Shown here: piece by piece, positions 33,130 to 43,600 of the stretch
Layout: every line of letters begins with the position of its first letter
Position numbering within the stretch: position 1 is the stretch's first letter
NCBI RefSeq assembly: GCF_021462225.1
Contig: NC_061813.1
Span: forward strand, 25,568,442 to 25,632,441
Origin: Girardinichthys multiradiatus
Lineage: Eukaryota > Chordata > Actinopteri > Cyprinodontiformes > Goodeidae
Length of the DNA stretch: 64,000 bases
Direction of reading: 5' to 3'
The notes under the pieces: model-generated
Told to the model about the DNA's origin: nothing
Databases searched by the model: none
Seen by the model: only the letters and a program-made list of their open reading frames with translations
Made by a program: the position numbers and the translations under genes

Positions 33130-34057
33130 AGCATCTGTGAACATCAGTTTTCTAGGCTAAATATGCTTTTATCTTAACCGTCAGTATAGCCTTATCCTCA
33201 GGATTGTTGTCGTGCTTGAATGCCTTTCCAGCCTCTAACAGGTGTTTTTGCAGCATTGCTCTGTATTTACCTCCATCCATCTTATCATCAACTCTTACCA
33301 GCTTCCTTGCCCCTGCTAAAGATAAACATCCCCACAGCATGATGCCACAACAACAACTTTCACAGTGGCCATTATGACTTCAAGGTTTTAGTTTTCCACA
33401 ACAAACAGCATTTTGCAAATAAGTTCAATACTGGCCTTATCTAAGCAAAGCAACTGTTTAACATATTTGGCCATGTCTTAATGACCATGTCTTGGTAGGT
33501 TTGCAGTTGTCATAGTCTTTCAATTTTTACATGATGGGTTATACAGTTCTCCATTATATATTCAAATCTTTAGATACTGTTTTTTAACAAGTTACTTAAA
33601 CTTTTCTACAACTTTGGCTCTGATCTGTCTGGACTTGTTTTCAATTACCTTTTTTCTAAAACTGTAATGAAACTCCATTTACATTTTTGTTAAACACACT
33701 TGTAATATAATATCAGATGACTAAACTGTGATTTTTTTAATAAGACTATGACCAAAGCTAAATCAAAATGAACTGTCAAAATGAATATTGTTTTTAAGAC
33801 AATTGTTTAACTCGATTTTATTTAGGAGCAAATGAGTAAAGATTTGACTGAATACAAATCCATGTCACACTTTGAATATCTTTTTTATTTGAAAACCAAG
33901 TTGCACTTTGATACTTTTTCATAGTCATGTCCTACATAGTGTTGGTCTATCACATAAAATCCCAATAAAATAAACTGAAGTTTATTGTTGTCATGTAACA
34001 AAAAGTAAAACAAAAAAAAAAACATCAAAGGGGTATTAAAAGTTTTGCAAGGGACTG
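33130..34057 (-). mobile_element. Degenerate Tc1-like relic
   Basis: On the minus strand 33152-33340 reads MLWGCLSLAGARKLVRVDDK, then DGGKYRAMLQKHLLEA, the Tc1 transposase segment after the first catalytic Asp. The block catgtcttggtaggtttgca (33488) and the right end ...ttggtctatcacataaaatc...ttttgcaagggactg (to 34057) are the terminal-region forms of this group. No intact catalytic triad or left end was found. Confidence 0.65.
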
Positions 34058-35798
34058 CATATTTACATTAAAACGACATTGAATAGTTTGTATCCAGATG
34101 TCAAGCTGCTCCATTTTGTCCCCTTTACATTCCTGCCTGGAGTCAGACAGCTGATGCCACCAGGCTCAGGGGTATGAAGCCCACTCCCCCATCCCCCCAA
34201 AACCACAGTCTTCTGCTTCTGTGTTAGACTCCCTACTGAGAGCTTTTACTGGCACATATTTGCATAAGCTTTGCACTTCCTCTAACCTGTATTTGCCTTC
34301 CTATTTTGTTCAACAGCATCAGGATGAATTTGTTTAAAGTAGCAAATTGGCTGGTTCATCAACAAGGACAAAACCCCTATTGATACCATCCATCTTTGAC
34401 AATCGTTAAGCCTCCTCTCCCCCAGATAAAACATTTGTCTTGCTGTAATGTATGAGCAACATGGAAGCACATGCAACCTAAGGGATCCTCGATGGCGGGG
34501 AAATATCAGGAAATCAACCCTTCCTTATAGCCCTGTGACTGCATGTTTTAATGTTTGTCAAGGAGAAGAGCACTGGCCTTGTCTTTGATTTGTGAGTGCT
34601 GGACAGTGTTCAGGCCTGAGGGCAGTTCGAGGAGAGAGAAGGGTCACATTCTGCAGGGTGGAAGCTCCTGCTTGCTGCAAACACCCCCCTGCTTCATTCC
34701 TCGGGCAGAGGGACAGGAGTATGGGTGTGTTGCCCTCCCCTCTCCATGAGCGCCATCTGCTATGCTGCTACTGAGTCACCCAGGATGGGGCCTGAGGAAA
34801 GGGGTGCTTCAGGGTAGGTGTGTGTGTGTGTGTGTGTGTGTGTGGTAAGGGGTATCAGTGTTAGTATTCTGTACACAAAATCCCGAGAAGCAGTATCGGA
34901 CATTACATTCTGATTAACACAAAGTGGAAAATGAAATGGGCCGTGCAGCCTCCTGCTGAGATCTGGATAGAATTACTACACCAGGGCCGAGACCATGTAA
35001 TCCCGCTTTCACAATGCAGTAGACAGCGCACCGGTCCTTAACAGCAGCCACAGGGGGAGGCATTGATGATTGTTCATTAGCAAACTCAGTTGGAGTTCAC
35101 AGTTAAGCAATCCACTGAAGATCCTGGACTCTGCTTCTGCCCTGCAGCCTAATCTTTCAACCAATCAGAGGCAAAAGGACAGACAACATTATGGTGAAAA
35201 GGAAACCAGTTGTTCTTTTGTTTGTAAACAAAGGAATGTTTATTTCATGGGATGTGAGCACAATTCTTGATTGTTTCACAGTTGAACATGTGACTGTCTA
35301 AGCACCCAAGGCTTATGAGCAGAGCCTAAAGTCATTAATGTTAATGTGCATGAGCATCCCTTGCTATTCCCCATGCGGCTCTATATATAGGGCTGTAATG
35401 ATAGACGGCACTAGGAGATGAGTGGTGAATAAATAAGCCCTGGTAGAAGATCTTTACACTGTCTCTAGACAATGCTGATATCTTAAGATTCTTCTTTTTC
35501 TGATTTCTTTTTTACCACATTAGCCCTGAATAAAAAAAATTAAATAAAAAACAAGAAGACATTTGTAGCAGTAGAAAAGGACTTCCTTTCAGTCAAAATG
35601 TTTTAGTCTCAGACGTAAAATTCTAATGCAAAACATCTGATTTACTAATGAGGTCTGGGAGTAAAGTAATATGGGTTGAATTAAACATTGCATTGTTTTG
35701 TCATCAAACAGTATATATAGAATAAAAAGGGTGTGAAATATTACATAAATTAATAGAAAGAAGCTAAAACCTTAATCATTACCATTTCAAAAGCTAAA
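34058..35798. other. Intergenic with (TG)n and conserved-looking patches
   Basis: Contains a (TG)n run at 34819-34843. The stretches 34900-35110 and 35260-35430 are non-repetitive with balanced composition (for example cattaatgttaatgtgcatg, and tatatatagg near 35384) and might be conserved non-coding elements. No gene was recognised; 34555-34774 frames are chance. Confidence 0.35.
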
Positions 35799-36056
35799 TT
35801 AGCAAAATCACCTTAAGAGTGATGACGTTTGAACGCTAAACTTGGGCATCAGTTTATTACCCAGTGTCCACCAAGAGTAGAGTAGTTACAGCAAAGTCTC
35901 CTGCTATAATGTCAGTAAATGAAGTGGCTATTTATATAGTAATTTATGTGGGGAAAAGAAGGATGATAAGAGAACTGTTGCCTGAAAGCAGAACTTTCAA
36001 GAGCCAACTAACCCGCACCCTAAAAAATTAAATACCTTCTGTGGCAAGCCCGATCG
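35799..36056 (-). repeat. Dispersed non-autonomous repeat, copy B
   Basis: Inverted relative of 11374-11640. Shared text reads gcaaaatcaccttaagagtg, aacgctaaacttgg, acccagtgtccaccaagagt and ccttctgtggcaagcccgat. Divergence is modest (single-base differences and small indels). It is directly followed by a hAT-like MITE. Confidence 0.6.
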
Positions 36057-36061
36057 GTGTG

Positions 36062-36456
36062 TAATTTACTAGGGATGCACGATATATCGGCATTAACACC
36101 AGTATCGGCAGATGTTAGTCATTTTGTTATCGTATCTGTATTGGTCTGATAAGTAAAACTGGGCCAATATTAATTATCAATATTTATTACCATCTTGTTG
36201 CTGTTTGTGTTTCAGAAGAGGGAGGGGTGGCGGTTGGCCATGTGGTATTTGTTTAGACATGTGATAGTAATGCAGTGCAGGGCAGTAGGGTGTTTAACTG
36301 ATGCAGGGAAGCAATGTCAGCAGTGTGGTCAATTTTCAGTGAGATATATATAATATTTAATGTCAGCAAATATCAGTTATTGGCCATAACAGCGATATTT
36401 ATTTTGGATATCAATATCTGCCTGAATTTTCATATTCGTGCATCCGTATAATTCAT
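36062..36456. mobile_element. hAT-like MITE with worn target duplication
   Basis: Left end tagggatgcacgatatatcg (36070) and right end attcgtgcatccgta (to 36448) form inverted repeats, typical of small hAT-type elements in fish. Flanks taatttac (36062-36069) and taattcat (36449-36456) agree at 6 of 8 bases, consistent with an old 8-bp duplication. Internally non-coding, with repeated CAATATT-type words. Confidence 0.65.
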
Positions 36457-38032
36457 CCGAGTACTAAATGACCACTAAATGACAAAAACTGTAATTCAAA
36501 ACACCACAATTCTAATAGTATTTAGATAGTCTTAATTTCGGCTCCAGTTCTGAGTAGCATTCTTACTCAGATCATCATGGTGTCAACCCTCCCATTTTCC
36601 CCAAACAACTGCGTCCTTAAAAAAGCCTATTTTATATTAACAGGTCATGCAGTAATTGTGCAAGTCTCCTATTTCTTCACATAGTCAATCTGTGTTTCAC
36701 TTGTGAGAGTTCAACCCCACTACAGTAATGTGGCTATTAAAGCCTCTCTCTAAAGACACCATCTGTCACACTATTAAAACGCTATAGGTCTGTCTGCAGT
36801 TAGTTTTCTCTCCACAACTCGGTTCTTGGCCCTAAAAAGTCTCTTTGAGCCAGTGCTACACGGAACAGAATTTAAAATAATCAGATGCTCTCTGCAGTTA
36901 AAACTTCTCTTCTTCATTTGGATCAGACATGAAAAAATGACATGTTGCTACCGTATATTTTCTATAAGAGAAAGCTTGTGTCCCCTACTTCCTCATCTTT
37001 AGGTCATTGCTTCCTTTTAATACAAGATTCTCCTTGTTTTATAGCCCTGGGGGCAAAAAGTGTTTGAGACAGACACTGTTCATCATAGGTGAAGTGAAAT
37101 TTGTCCTCTCTACCTGTTTACTTCCATGTATCTCAATCAGATTTTTGGCAAAGCTGATCTTTGCAGAAACAGTGCTGCATATATCCTTTTTCTATGTTGC
37201 CAATTCTTTGCCACACATCAATTTGCCATATTCCCAATGAAAAGATCTCTTTTGTCAAGAAAACAAGTTATTGTTGTTCTACAACTATAGAGAGTGACAT
37301 GTTCCAAGGCAGTTTAGGATGAAATGTCATATGACTAAAGGCTCTTATTGTTTCAGAAAAAAAGTTTTGAGTCCACTTATCCGCCATAAAAAATTTAAAA
37401 GACTATTGTCTTTTATACAATATATGAGATTTTCTGATAATATATGCCATTTATTATACTTCTTTGTTAAAAGCAATCTGACTACAGAAATGTTTGAAAT
37501 TATCAGATGGACATCTATTGGTAAAAGTATTCTGGCTTTAGGACGGGACACCCTCCCCATGTGGCCGCCCTGTGGTTCTGAGCTCATCCAACCACACAGG
37601 GTGATCTGGGGATAATATGGCCTAGTTGCCAGGAGTGATTGACTGCCTCTCTGTCCCCTGAGGGAATCTGTGTGTGAATGAAGTGAGGACAGCATAGAGC
37701 CCTCTGGTTCCCAAAGCTTTCTGACATCCTGCATTTAACCCCTCAAGCTTCAACAGTTACTGTCCCACTTCATCTAATCTGGCGACCTGGTGACAAATGT
37801 TTAGACTCCCTGTTAGAGACATATAACTACAATTTGTGTGTATGTGGGTGGTCACTGGGATTTTCAGTGGGTCACTGACTAACCTCAGTGTTATTGCTAA
37901 AAAGATTTTATTCCATGAAAACATTAGATTTAGAGTTCTGACACCTGAGAATTATTATTATTTTTTATTAAGAAGCATTCAATACTTGCCAATTAAAATG
38001 TAAAAAATTTATTTCAGTGCTACAAATATAAT
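36457..38032. other. Intergenic, no gene seen
   Basis: Mostly AT-rich. 37540-37740 is GC-moderate and unique-looking. The frames at 37007, 37319 and 37345 (minus) show no domain. Confidence 0.4.
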
Positions 38033-38275
38033 TCCGTCCATCCAGCCGTTGTCTTGCGGTTATCAGAGATTAGGTCACAGGCCAACAGGTCCAGGAAGGA
38101 AACCCAGAGGTTCTTCTCCCTAGTGACACTCAAGCTATATCTTGGGTGTATACAGTAGCATATACGGTCCTTCCAACAAGTTCTGGGTCGGCCAAAGGGG
38201 CTCCTCCCAGTGGGACATGGCCAAAAACCTATGAGGACCGGCACACGGGAAGCATCCTGATCAGATCCCAAAATC
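38033..38275 (-). mobile_element. LINE 3'-end fragment
   Basis: Minus-strand translation gives GFWPCPTGRSPFGRPRTCWK, then LLACDLISDNRKTTAGWT. This is the C-terminal block (GRPRT.WKD) and 3' end of an RTE/Rex3-like LINE, related to but distinct from the copy at 32600-32789. Severely 5'-truncated. Confidence 0.65.
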
Positions 38276-39173
38276 TAAACTGACTCCATTTGATGCATAG
38301 GAGGCATAGCTTTAATCAGCCCACCCCCTATAATGAAGCTCTGCAGTTCATCTCTAAGGCTATCAGAGGGCAAAAGTAGTGGCATCACGAATGGTGGTAT
38401 AGTGTTATCATGTAGTTTCCTGAAAGGCTAACATTCAATCATTAACATATGCGAAGGTCTGAATAGAACAGGCTGAAAATGTTGGAGCATCAGACACAAA
38501 CCAGAAACAGCCGGTGTGGCTTGTTTGATAGAAAACAAATACGGAGTATGACTTCAGGTAACATCTGGTGGTGATTCAGGGGACTCTGGCAGCACAGTGT
38601 TACCTCAGTGGCATCCTGCATGAGACAATACCCTAGTAATCTCTTTCAGCAAGACAGCATTCGCTCAATTTGAGCTGAATAATGATTTCATTTCTGCAAT
38701 ACAGACATATGACCTTCCAGCATGTGCAGCTTCTTTTCCACTGATCCCTTTGGATCCATGACTAATTTTTTTTCTTGGTGAGTGTATTTGCTATTCTTTA
38801 AGCTACAGTTTCATAGACTTAAAATTCAGAAATTTAACTGTAATTAGACAAAATCCTTTTAAAATAATAGCAAGGTTAGAATCATTTTCAAACTAAAGAC
38901 ACATTTTGTTGTATCATCCAGCCAAGAGAAGTGCAATCTCTTAAGTAGGTGGACATTTCATAGACGCATCACCATAGAGACTTCATGAAAGCAAACAGAG
39001 ACTTAAGAAGTTAACTGCCAAATAAGGCTTGGTCCAGAAAGAAATAAAAAGGACTTTCTTTGGACAATAGGATCAACATGTACCATGATGAGAATTTGGA
39101 AAAAGGTAAGGAGAAGACACAGCTTAGTTTATGAAACAAAAAATTAATCTATAAAACACACATACAGGTCCTT
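38276..39173. other. Intergenic, no gene seen
   Basis: No gene or repeat named. Confidence 0.4.
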
Positions 39174-39175
39174 CT

Positions 39176-40773
39176 CAAAATATTAGCATGTTGTGATAAA
39201 GTTCATTATTTTCCATAATGTCATGATGAAAATTTAACATTCATATATTTTAGATTCATTGGACACTAACTGAAATATTTCAGGTCTTTTATTGTCTTAA
39301 TAAGGATGATTTTGGCATACAGCTCATGAAAACCCAAAATTCCTATCTCACAACATTAGCATATCATTAAAAGGGTCTCTAAACGAGCTATGAACCTAAT
39401 CATCTGAATCAACGAGTTAACTCTAAACACCTGCAAAAGATTCCTGAGGCCTTTAAAACTCCCAGCCTGGTTCATCACTCAAAACCCCAATCATGGGTAA
39501 GACTGCCGACCTGACTGCTGTCCAGAAGGCCACTATTGACACCCTCAAGCAAGAGGGTAAGACACAGAAATAAACTTCTGAACGAATAGGCTGTTCCCAG
39601 AGTGCTGTATCAAGGCACCTCAGTGGGAAGTCTGTGGGAAGGAAAAAGTGTGGCAGAAAACGCTGCACAACGAGAAGAGGTGACCGGACCTTGAGGAAGA
39701 TTGTGGAGAAGGGCCGATTCCAGACCTTGGGGGACCTGCGGAAGCAGTGGACTGAGTCTGGAGTAGAAACATCCAGAGCCACCGTGCACAGGCGTGTGCA
39801 GGAGATGGGCTACAGGTGCCGCATTCCCCAGGTCAAGCCACTTTTGAACCAGAAACAGCGGCAGAAGCGCCTGACCTGGGCTACAGAGAAGCAGCACTGG
39901 ACTGTTGCTCAGTGGTCCAAAGTACTTTTTTCGGATGAAAGCAAATTCTGCATGTCATTCGGAAATCAAGGTGCCAGAGTCTGGAGGAAGACTGGGGAGA
40001 AGGAAATGCCAAAATGCCAGAAGTCCAGTGTCAAGTACCCACAGTCAGTGATGGTCTGGGTGCCGTGTCAGCTGCTGGTGTTGGTCCACTGTGTTTTATC
40101 AAGATCAGGGTCAATGCAGCTAGCTATCAGGAGATTTTGGAGCACTTCATGCTTCCATCTGCTGAAAAGCTTTATGGAGATGAAGATTTCATTTTTCGGC
40201 ATGACCTGGCACCTGCTCACAGTGCCAAAACAACTGGTAAATGGTTTACTGACCATGGTATCACTGTGCTCAATTGGCCTGCCAACTCTCCTGACCTGAA
40301 CCCCATAGAGAATCTGTGGGATATTGTGAAGAGAACGTTGAGAGACTCAAGACCCAACACTCTGGATGAGCTAAAGGCCGCTATCGAAGCATCCTGGGCC
40401 TCCATAAGACCTCAGCAGTGCCACAGGCTGATTGCCTCCATGCCACGCCGCATTGAAGCAGTCATTTCTGCAAAAGGATTCCCGACCAAGTATTGAGTGC
40501 ATAACTGTACATGATTATTTGAAGGTTGACGTTTTTTGTATTAAAAACACTTTTCTTTTATTGGTCAGATGAAATATGCTAATGTTGTGAGATAGGAATT
40601 TTGGGTTTTCATGAGCTGTATGCCAAAATCATCCGTATTAAGACAATAAAAGACCTGAAATATTTCAGTTAGTGTGCAATGAATCTAAAATATATGAATG
40701 TTAAATTTCCATCATGACATTATGGAAAATAATGAACTTTATCACAATATGCTAATATTTTGAGAAGGACCTG
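39176..40773 (+). mobile_element. Tc1 element, DD34E, long inverted repeats
   Basis: Flanked by TA (39174-39175 and 40774-40775). The 1,598-bp element starts caggtccttctcaaaatatt and ends with its complement. Terminal inverted repeats are about 190 bp, and I count about four mismatches between them. It carries one transposase frame with two lesions. Both ends and all catalytic codons are present, so this is the best preserved DNA transposon in the window. Confidence 0.93.
39493..40496 (+). pseudogene. Tc1 transposase, stop and frameshift
   Basis: Starts MGKTADLTAVQKATIDTLKQ, a paired-type helix-turn-helix DNA-binding start, with TAA at codon 27 (39571-39573). The same frame goes on through SERIGCSQSAVSRHLSGKSV and RKIVEKGRFQTLGDLRKQWT to SVKYPQSVMVW near 40060. 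There one base appears lost in a G run, and the remaining part continues in the next frame to TGA at 40494-40496. Catalytic residues: Asp in FSDESKF (39934-39936), Asp in RHDLAPAHS (40203-40205) and Glu in SPDLNPIENLW (40308-40310). 34 residues lie between the last two, so the class is DD34E. Length would be about 330 residues, normal for Tc1. Confidence 0.9.
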
Positions 40774-40775
40774 TA

Positions 40776-42158
40776 GACTGTAATGGCATGCAGGTATACC
40801 TGACTTCTTGTGTTCCAGACAGAAATTGCACAAAGTGTCTAAGTTTATTGTCTTTGGCCATGGACAACAGAGATAGTCAGCTCAGATTCGGAGGGAAGAT
40901 AGACTTTACAAAGTAAAGACAGAAGAAAGCCAGAACATACGTCAGACGCCTCTAAAAATTAAATGAAATAAATAAAATGGTGGATTTCACGAAAACTAAA
41001 GACAATAAAAGAGAAGAGTTCACTGGGATCATCTAAAGTCTTTGAATGCAGAGGATTCAAAGCAAAATGTTTGATAGGAACAATTGATTAAGTTTTACTA
41101 AGTTCTAAAGTATAGAGTGTGCCTAAATACAGATACAGTACAAATTTGCTTCAATAAACACGATTAAAATATCTGCAAATTTTACAATTTCTGTACACAT
41201 TTTTAAATTTGAAAAGTAAAAGTAGGAAAGATAAACAGTTCTTTACATTTTTGTAGAAGAAATACATACAAAGTCATTCAGTGGCATGTTACAAACAAAT
41301 TGAATTTAATTCAGAGAGCAAATTAAGACATAAAAAAGCAATTCAATAGCAAGGTTTGAAGCCTTTTACTGCCTCTCAGCAGGAGTTGGCAGCTGACATA
41401 TTATGGCATTAAACATAGTTTTGTGTGCACCCACCTAACACCCAACCATAATGTTTTCTTTCTAAGCTTAATCCACCTACTGAGAGTGAAAAACATTGGA
41501 TCATTACTATTTGTTGTATTCTACATTTCAAATTCAATACATATTTAAAAAGCATTATTAGAAACGTCCAGACCTTTAAAGAAGGCTTACATAGCATGTT
41601 ACCCACTTTCTGTCTCGTCTCACCCGTATTATCTCCCTTCTCGCTTTTATTATCTAAAATCAGTTTTTTATGGCGTAGGTCTTTTTTCTTCACCCAGCTG
41701 AGGGTTTTCTTTTGAGTTAGAGCCTCAGTAGGCATTTGTTAGCTACCATTAACATTCAACCGAGCAAAGTCACATTCAGAGGGTAATCAATCAATCAATA
41801 TTTGCTCCTGTGTTGCATTTACTGAGCCTAACAATTTATAATGTGCTGACTGTTGTGTTTTCTGTGTGTGCACAGTTTGTCCTTAAGGTGGAACAGTAAA
41901 GTAAGAAGAAATAGAAAAGCCGTTTTTATTGGTTTAGAGGGTGCAGCTCTATGATTCATATTAATTGTTAAACACACTAGTACAATGGTGCTGCAAAGAC
42001 TCACTGCAAAACTTTCCTTCGTGTTTATTAGGTGTAAAACATGATTTAATGGTATGAGAGCTCTCAATATGAAAATGCAATATTTCTGGGCTGTACCTTG
42101 ACTCATTGCGTTTAAGACTCTTTTTGTCAAATAATAATAGAAGTTGTTTTTGAGTTTT
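40776..42158. other. Intergenic, no gene seen
   Basis: AT-rich. The minus-strand frames at 41409-41735 and 41828-42250 have no recognised domain; the latter runs into the hAT element end. Confidence 0.4.
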
Positions 42159-42892
42159 GCTGCTGGTAGGGATGGGTACCTTTCACAGTTGACCCGATAC
42201 AGTACCGATGCCGGTACCTGGGAATCAGTATCGGTACTCAACGGTACCAATTTTTGGTACTTTTCTGTGTGTTTATGTGGTAATAAATGTTGATTTGTTT
42301 AAAATTAAAATCTCAAAATGTTTCTATTTAAAATTTTTTTTTGAGCATATAAACTTTAATATCAAAACAACATCCAGCTGTTTGTACTGTACATCTCAGT
42401 AGTTTCAAACATTTCGTCTTGCATGTTGCTTGCTGCAGACAATGAATCGCTAACGGATGCAGGAGTTGCAGCCAAAGATCTGAGGTTGACGAAAATTGTG
42501 CACTCATCAGCCTTAAGAAAAATCTTGTGCTTAACTAACCTCAGATTAAAAGTATTCTTGCCCCTGGCCTTGCACTTCGTGTCACAAATATTGCAGCAAG
42601 CATAATCTACATTGCATTTTGAAAAGTGGAGCCATACTTTCAAGTGCTTTCTATCAGCCATGCTTGCTCTGTTGACTGTAGCAGCGGCTACCTTCACTAT
42701 TATGTCCATATGCAATGCTTTGTTCATGGAAAATCGGCCACTCTTCCACTCTCTCGGTGTCACGATGTGTTTAGGAAGGCTACCAAAACATGGTACCGTT
42801 TGATTTTACGTGAATAGGTACTAGGTAGTGCCGACGGAATTCGGTTGGTACTTAGAAAAGTACCGAAATTGGTACCCATCCCTAGCTGCTGG
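42159..42892 (-). mobile_element. hAT element, 718 bp, perfect 8-bp duplication
   Basis: The 8-mer GCTGCTGG flanks the element exactly (42159-42166 and 42885-42892). The element 42167-42884 starts tagggatgggtacc and ends ggtacccatcccta, a perfect 14-bp inverted repeat. Subterminal regions are rich in GGTACC/CGGTAC motifs, probably transposase binding sites. It is an internally deleted derivative of a larger hAT element with a BED finger remnant. Confidence 0.92.
42362..42763 (-). pseudogene. BED zinc-finger remnant of a hAT transposase
   Basis: A minus-strand frame of 133 codons contains KVWLHFSKCNVDYACCNICD, then GKNTFNLRLVKH. This matches the BED finger layout of hAT transposases: Val-Trp-x-His-Phe, Cys-x2-Cys (CNIC), an Asn-Thr-x-Asn-Leu step and His. 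The second His of the usual pair is shifted or lost (RLVKHKIF). No RNase H-fold catalytic core follows, so the rest of the transposase is deleted. Confidence 0.65.
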
Positions 42893-43384
42893 GTGGACTG
42901 TTGGGAAGACTCACTGATAGCACTCAGTTGCATAAAACTTGGGAAAGTCTCCGTTTGTGGGGCAGAGTTCTGGAAACTCTGTAATAAAAAAACCTGACAG
43001 ACCAGATGCAAACCACTTGTGGACAAGGTGAAAATAATTGGACTGGCTAATAGTTAGCTGCTAACAAAGCATCTGCTTCAAAGTTTCCAATCCGCTTTCA
43101 ACTGAACTTGAACTGGGCAATTCGACACTGAACAGAGAATAAAACAGTTTTACATTTGTAAAACATTTAATATATTTTTAAAACACAAAACAGAACATTT
43201 ACAATGCTTTCTTTACATAACCAAACATAAAGGCAACCATAAAACTACTATATATTTATGAACTAATCTAACACAGTCATTTTTTTTAAATGTACATCTT
43301 GTGACCTCAGTATTGTGAATATTAGCTCGTCTTGAGTTTTATTTATTATGCTACACTATGACGTAATTTACTGACTAATTCCCC
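42893..43384. other. Intergenic, no gene seen
   Basis: No feature recognised. Confidence 0.4.
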
Positions 43385-43600
43385 TTTTCCCATGCACTCT
43401 ACTTTGGCCGGCTCCACTCAGGCTGTTTTGCGACTGTTTCCATTACTGGCTTTTCCTGCCCGATACTGGCTTTTTTGGTACCTGCTCAGCAGCAGGTCCC
43501 ACTGGGGCTGACCAGGGTCAAAATATGTCTTGAACGGACTGTTGTTCACTGATTGGCCATGGGCATCAAGCCCCACCTCCAGCCGTAATATTTTCAATAA
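43385..43600 (+). repeat. MITE-like fragment
   Basis: Reads cactctactttggccggct, then ggtacctgctcagcagcagg and ttcactgattggccatgggc, ending with cccacctccagccgtaat. The middle matches the inverted copy at 32846-33060, and the last block matches 22010-22025 (cacctccagccgtcag). Diverged copies of one non-autonomous family are the simplest reading. Confidence 0.5.

Noticed and set aside
37345..37734. 129-codon minus-strand frame as an exon
   Set aside because: No splice signals with fitting phase and no recognised domain.
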